Shown piece by piece: positions 62,459-64,000 of a DNA stretch of 64,000 nt. The stretch is from CAMBRQ01 sp945870325 (lineage in GTDB: Bacteria; Bacillota; Clostridia; Lachnospirales; Lachnospiraceae). How positions within the stretch are numbered: the stretch's first letter is position 1; each line of letters opens with the position of its first letter. Position numbers and translations under genes: made by a program. The notes under the pieces are model-generated. The model was given only the letters and a program-made list of their open reading frames with translations, was not told the origin of the DNA and did not search any database. The stretch lies in assembly GCF_050313795.1 (NCBI RefSeq), contig NZ_JBNPMC010000001.1, positions 310,001 to 374,000 on the forward strand, written 5' to 3'.

Positions 62459-62532
62459 TGGTGACCGAAGCCGGGAAGGGGGATTGATTCCTCCGAGGCT
62501 TCGCTTAACCTCCGGAATCAATCCCCCTTCCC
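62459..62532. repeat. Copy 2 of the 18-bp tag with a 19-bp perfect hairpin
   Basis: The tag TGGTGACCGAAGCCGGGA (62459-62476) leads into a perfect 19-bp inverted repeat (62473-62491 with 62514-62532; core GGGAAGGGGGATTGATTCC). It begins 16 bases after the DUF5107 stop and can serve as its terminator, although no T run follows. The gap 62533-62713 shows no gene. Confidence 0.75.
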
Positions 62533-62713
62533 GTCTTCTGCGCCATCTACCGGCAGGGATTCCAGTTAGAATGCACGCGAAACCCCATTAGCCAAATAAC
62601 ATATTCTCATATTCTAAATTCCCCTATCCACACTGCTATATCGCCAGCACCGTTCCAGCGCATCCCGCCGGATTCCCCACAGGGGATGCGGCTGGTCCAT
62701 TGGAAGCGCCAGG

Positions 62714-62955
62714 CGCAAGTGTGAGCCATGGGCGGCTTGGGGGCGTTGACCTTCGTTTTAGAATATGTTACAGCAAAACGAGCGATTATTTCGTACGAAG
62801 ATTGAATCTCAAATTCAATCTGAGAGGGCATCTGAGTCGTGAGGCCATCAAGGGCTCACGGCGAATATGCCCGGTTACGAAATAATCGCTCGTTTTGCTG
62901 TTACATATTCTCAACGAAAGGCTCCGCCCCCAAGCCGCCCATGGCTCACACTCGC
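62714..62955. repeat. Large structured inverted-repeat element, copy 2
   Basis: Arms 62714-62795 and 62876-62955 are ~81-bp inverted repeats, with long perfect blocks such as GTGAGCCATGGGCGGCTTGG and AACGAGCGATTATTTCGTA. The 80-base interior has hairpin A with loop CTCAA (62800-62820), stem GGGCAT/ATGCCC (62826-62831 and 62867-62872), and hairpin C with loop ATCAA (62838-62860). Layout and sizes match copy 1, while the paired bases differ compensatorily. It ends 41 bases beyond an FGGY kinase stop. Confidence 0.85.
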
Positions 62956-62995
62956 GACGTCCGCCCTCCACACACCAACATCCCCCAAAAGAATC

Positions 62996-64000
62996 CTACC
63001 GAACCTTCGTCAGATCCTTCATATCTTCTTTCAAATGCTGATAAATGCTCTTATACAATCTGAAGTACTCATTATACTTCTCATGGTTCTCCTGATTCGG
63101 CATGATCTTCTCATCCAGAACCTGCCACTTCTTCACTTCTTCATATGTAAGAATTCCAGTTCCGATACCAGCCAGCATAACATCACCCATATTCGCCTCA
63201 ACATCATAGATCGGGCATACAACCGGGTAGCCTGTTACATCAGCGAAGATCTGTCTCCATACTTTGGACTTCGTTACTCCACCAGCGATCAGAATATACT
63301 CGCCAAGGTCCTCTCCTGTCGCTTCCATTGCATCACGCAGGCAGTAAGCAACCGCTTCTAAGAACGCTCTGTACAGATGACCTTTTGTATGTGTCAATGA
63401 CAGACCTACGATCGTTCCTTTTGCATCGGAATCCCATACCGGGCTTCTCTCGCCCATGAAGTACGGAAGTACCACAAGTCCTTCACTTCCTGCCGGAATC
63501 TGCTCTGCCTGTCCGTTCAGCACGTCGTACATGCTTGGTCCGCCATTCTTCTGATTTTCAATCTCCCACTGGCACAATGTGTTGCGGAACCATTTTACAA
63601 TCGCACCTGCCGTATTGCCACCTGCAAAATAATAAGAAAGGTTCTTAGCATCGTACAGATATGGCCAGATAATCAATCCTTTTCCTTTTACAGGCTTGTC
63701 AGAGATCAATGCCGCACACATAGAAGTACCGATTGCTGCTGCATATACGCCAGACTCGAATACGCCAAGTCCGATATTCGCTGCACCACAGTCAATACCA
63801 CTTGCGATGACCGGAAGACCTTCCCACAGTCCAAGATCTTCTGCGATCTCTTTTGTCATTCCGCCTACGATATCTGTAGATTCTACGATACGCTGCGGCA
63901 TCATAGATGATGGGATTCCCATAGCATCCATTAATTCTTCAGACCATGTACGTGTGTTCATATCGAAGATTCCACCGATATTTCCTGCGGAAGAATAATC
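62996..64000 (-). CDS. FGGY-family carbohydrate kinase, 5' end beyond the window
   Basis: 334 visible C-terminal residues; the frame stays open to position 64000. Motifs: ASGIDCGAANIGLGVFESG, LPYFMGERSPVWDSDAKG, LIAGGVTKSKVWRQIFADVT and NMGDVMLAGIGTG. Third FGGY kinase in the window, xylulokinase/ribulokinase-like. Upstream partners are not visible. Confidence 0.87.
   Translation of the reverse strand, partial: DYSSAGNIGGIFDMNTRTWSEELMDAMGIPSSMMPQRIVESTDIVGGMTKEIAEDLGLWEGLPVIASGIDCGAANIGLGVFESGVYAAAIGTSMCAALISDKPVKGKGLIIWPYLYDAKNLSYYFAGGNTAGAIVKWFRNTLCQWEIENQKNGGPSMYDVLNGQAEQIPAGSEGLVVLPYFMGERSPVWDSDAKGTIVGLSLTHTKGHLYRAFLEAVAYCLRDAMEATGEDLGEYILIAGGVTKSKVWRQIFADVTGYPVVCPIYDVEANMGDVMLAGIGTGILTYEEVKKWQVLDEKIMPNQENHEKYNEYFRLYKSIYQHLKEDMKDLTKVR

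Noticed and set aside
62700..63361. Several open frames across the large inverted repeat
   Set aside because: They arise from the palindrome and from the reverse strand of the FGGY kinase; the frames mirror each other, as expected for an inverted repeat.

Overview
The window looks like a chromosomal stretch of a strictly anaerobic, spore-forming gut Firmicute, most likely a Lachnospiraceae-type Clostridium. Reasons: moderate GC with AGGAGG-type ribosome binding sites, MutS2, a signal-less CwlC-like sporulation amidase, a glycyl radical enzyme with its activase, an Rbs-type sugar ABC importer, several FGGY kinases, and debris of serine-recombinase elements. Species cannot be fixed from sequence alone.

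Layout. (1) 1-8.5 kb is a decayed accessory island: a MerR regulator with a textbook 19-bp-spacer operator, an rlmD/rumA 3'-end remnant, broken rhuM and STAND NTPase genes, an intact AbiTii gene paired with a second gene carrying the same QQGT motif, a Fic toxin with a hybrid antitoxin, and a sigma-like/serine-recombinase chimera. (2) 8.5-16 kb holds small regulators (WYL, HxlR, XRE zinc-ribbon), a radical SAM protein, GNAT enzymes, and three lightly damaged genes (P-loop kinase, GNAT, DUF3795). (3) 16-25 kb is core genome: rlmD, yhaM, a catalytically dead HtrA-like protein, mutS2 and a two-component system. (4) 25-31.9 kb is the most striking locus: a four-gene minus-strand operon encoding an ADP-ribosyltransferase-like protein, a SLATT-type two-TM protein, a 1509-residue HD + Hsp90-like ATPase, and an ImmA/IrrE-like protein with a degenerate zinc motif. 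It resembles a conflict or antiphage system and matches no named system I know. (5) 32-34 kb: a truncated sigma-like protein, a small membrane protein and the amidase. (6) 34.2-64 kb is a large sugar and polyol catabolic region.

How the sugar genes may work together. deoR-gatZ-gatY-FGGY kinase-gatD (39.9-34.3 kb) is one operon for polyol or ketose breakdown through a tagatose-bisphosphate-type aldolase. A second FGGY kinase, a DeoR regulator and a fructose-6-phosphate aldolase (40.5-43.8 kb), together with a GntR regulator and a glycyl radical enzyme/activase pair (43.9-48.4 kb), resemble the anhydroglycolysis set reported for E. coli YbiW/PflD with Fsa. A ROK-Zn dehydrogenase-SDR-ABC importer operon (55.5-48.6 kb), an M24-like/dehydrogenase pair, an AraC regulator divergent from a 1120-residue DUF5107-TPR protein, and a third FGGY kinase complete the region.

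Two related ~245-bp inverted-repeat elements (40241-40489 and 62714-62955) sit just 3' of two FGGY kinase genes. Their sequences differ, but both fold into the same multi-hairpin interior with compensatory changes and TCAA-containing loops, which points to a structured RNA or MITE family. No rRNA, tRNA or CRISPR array was seen.
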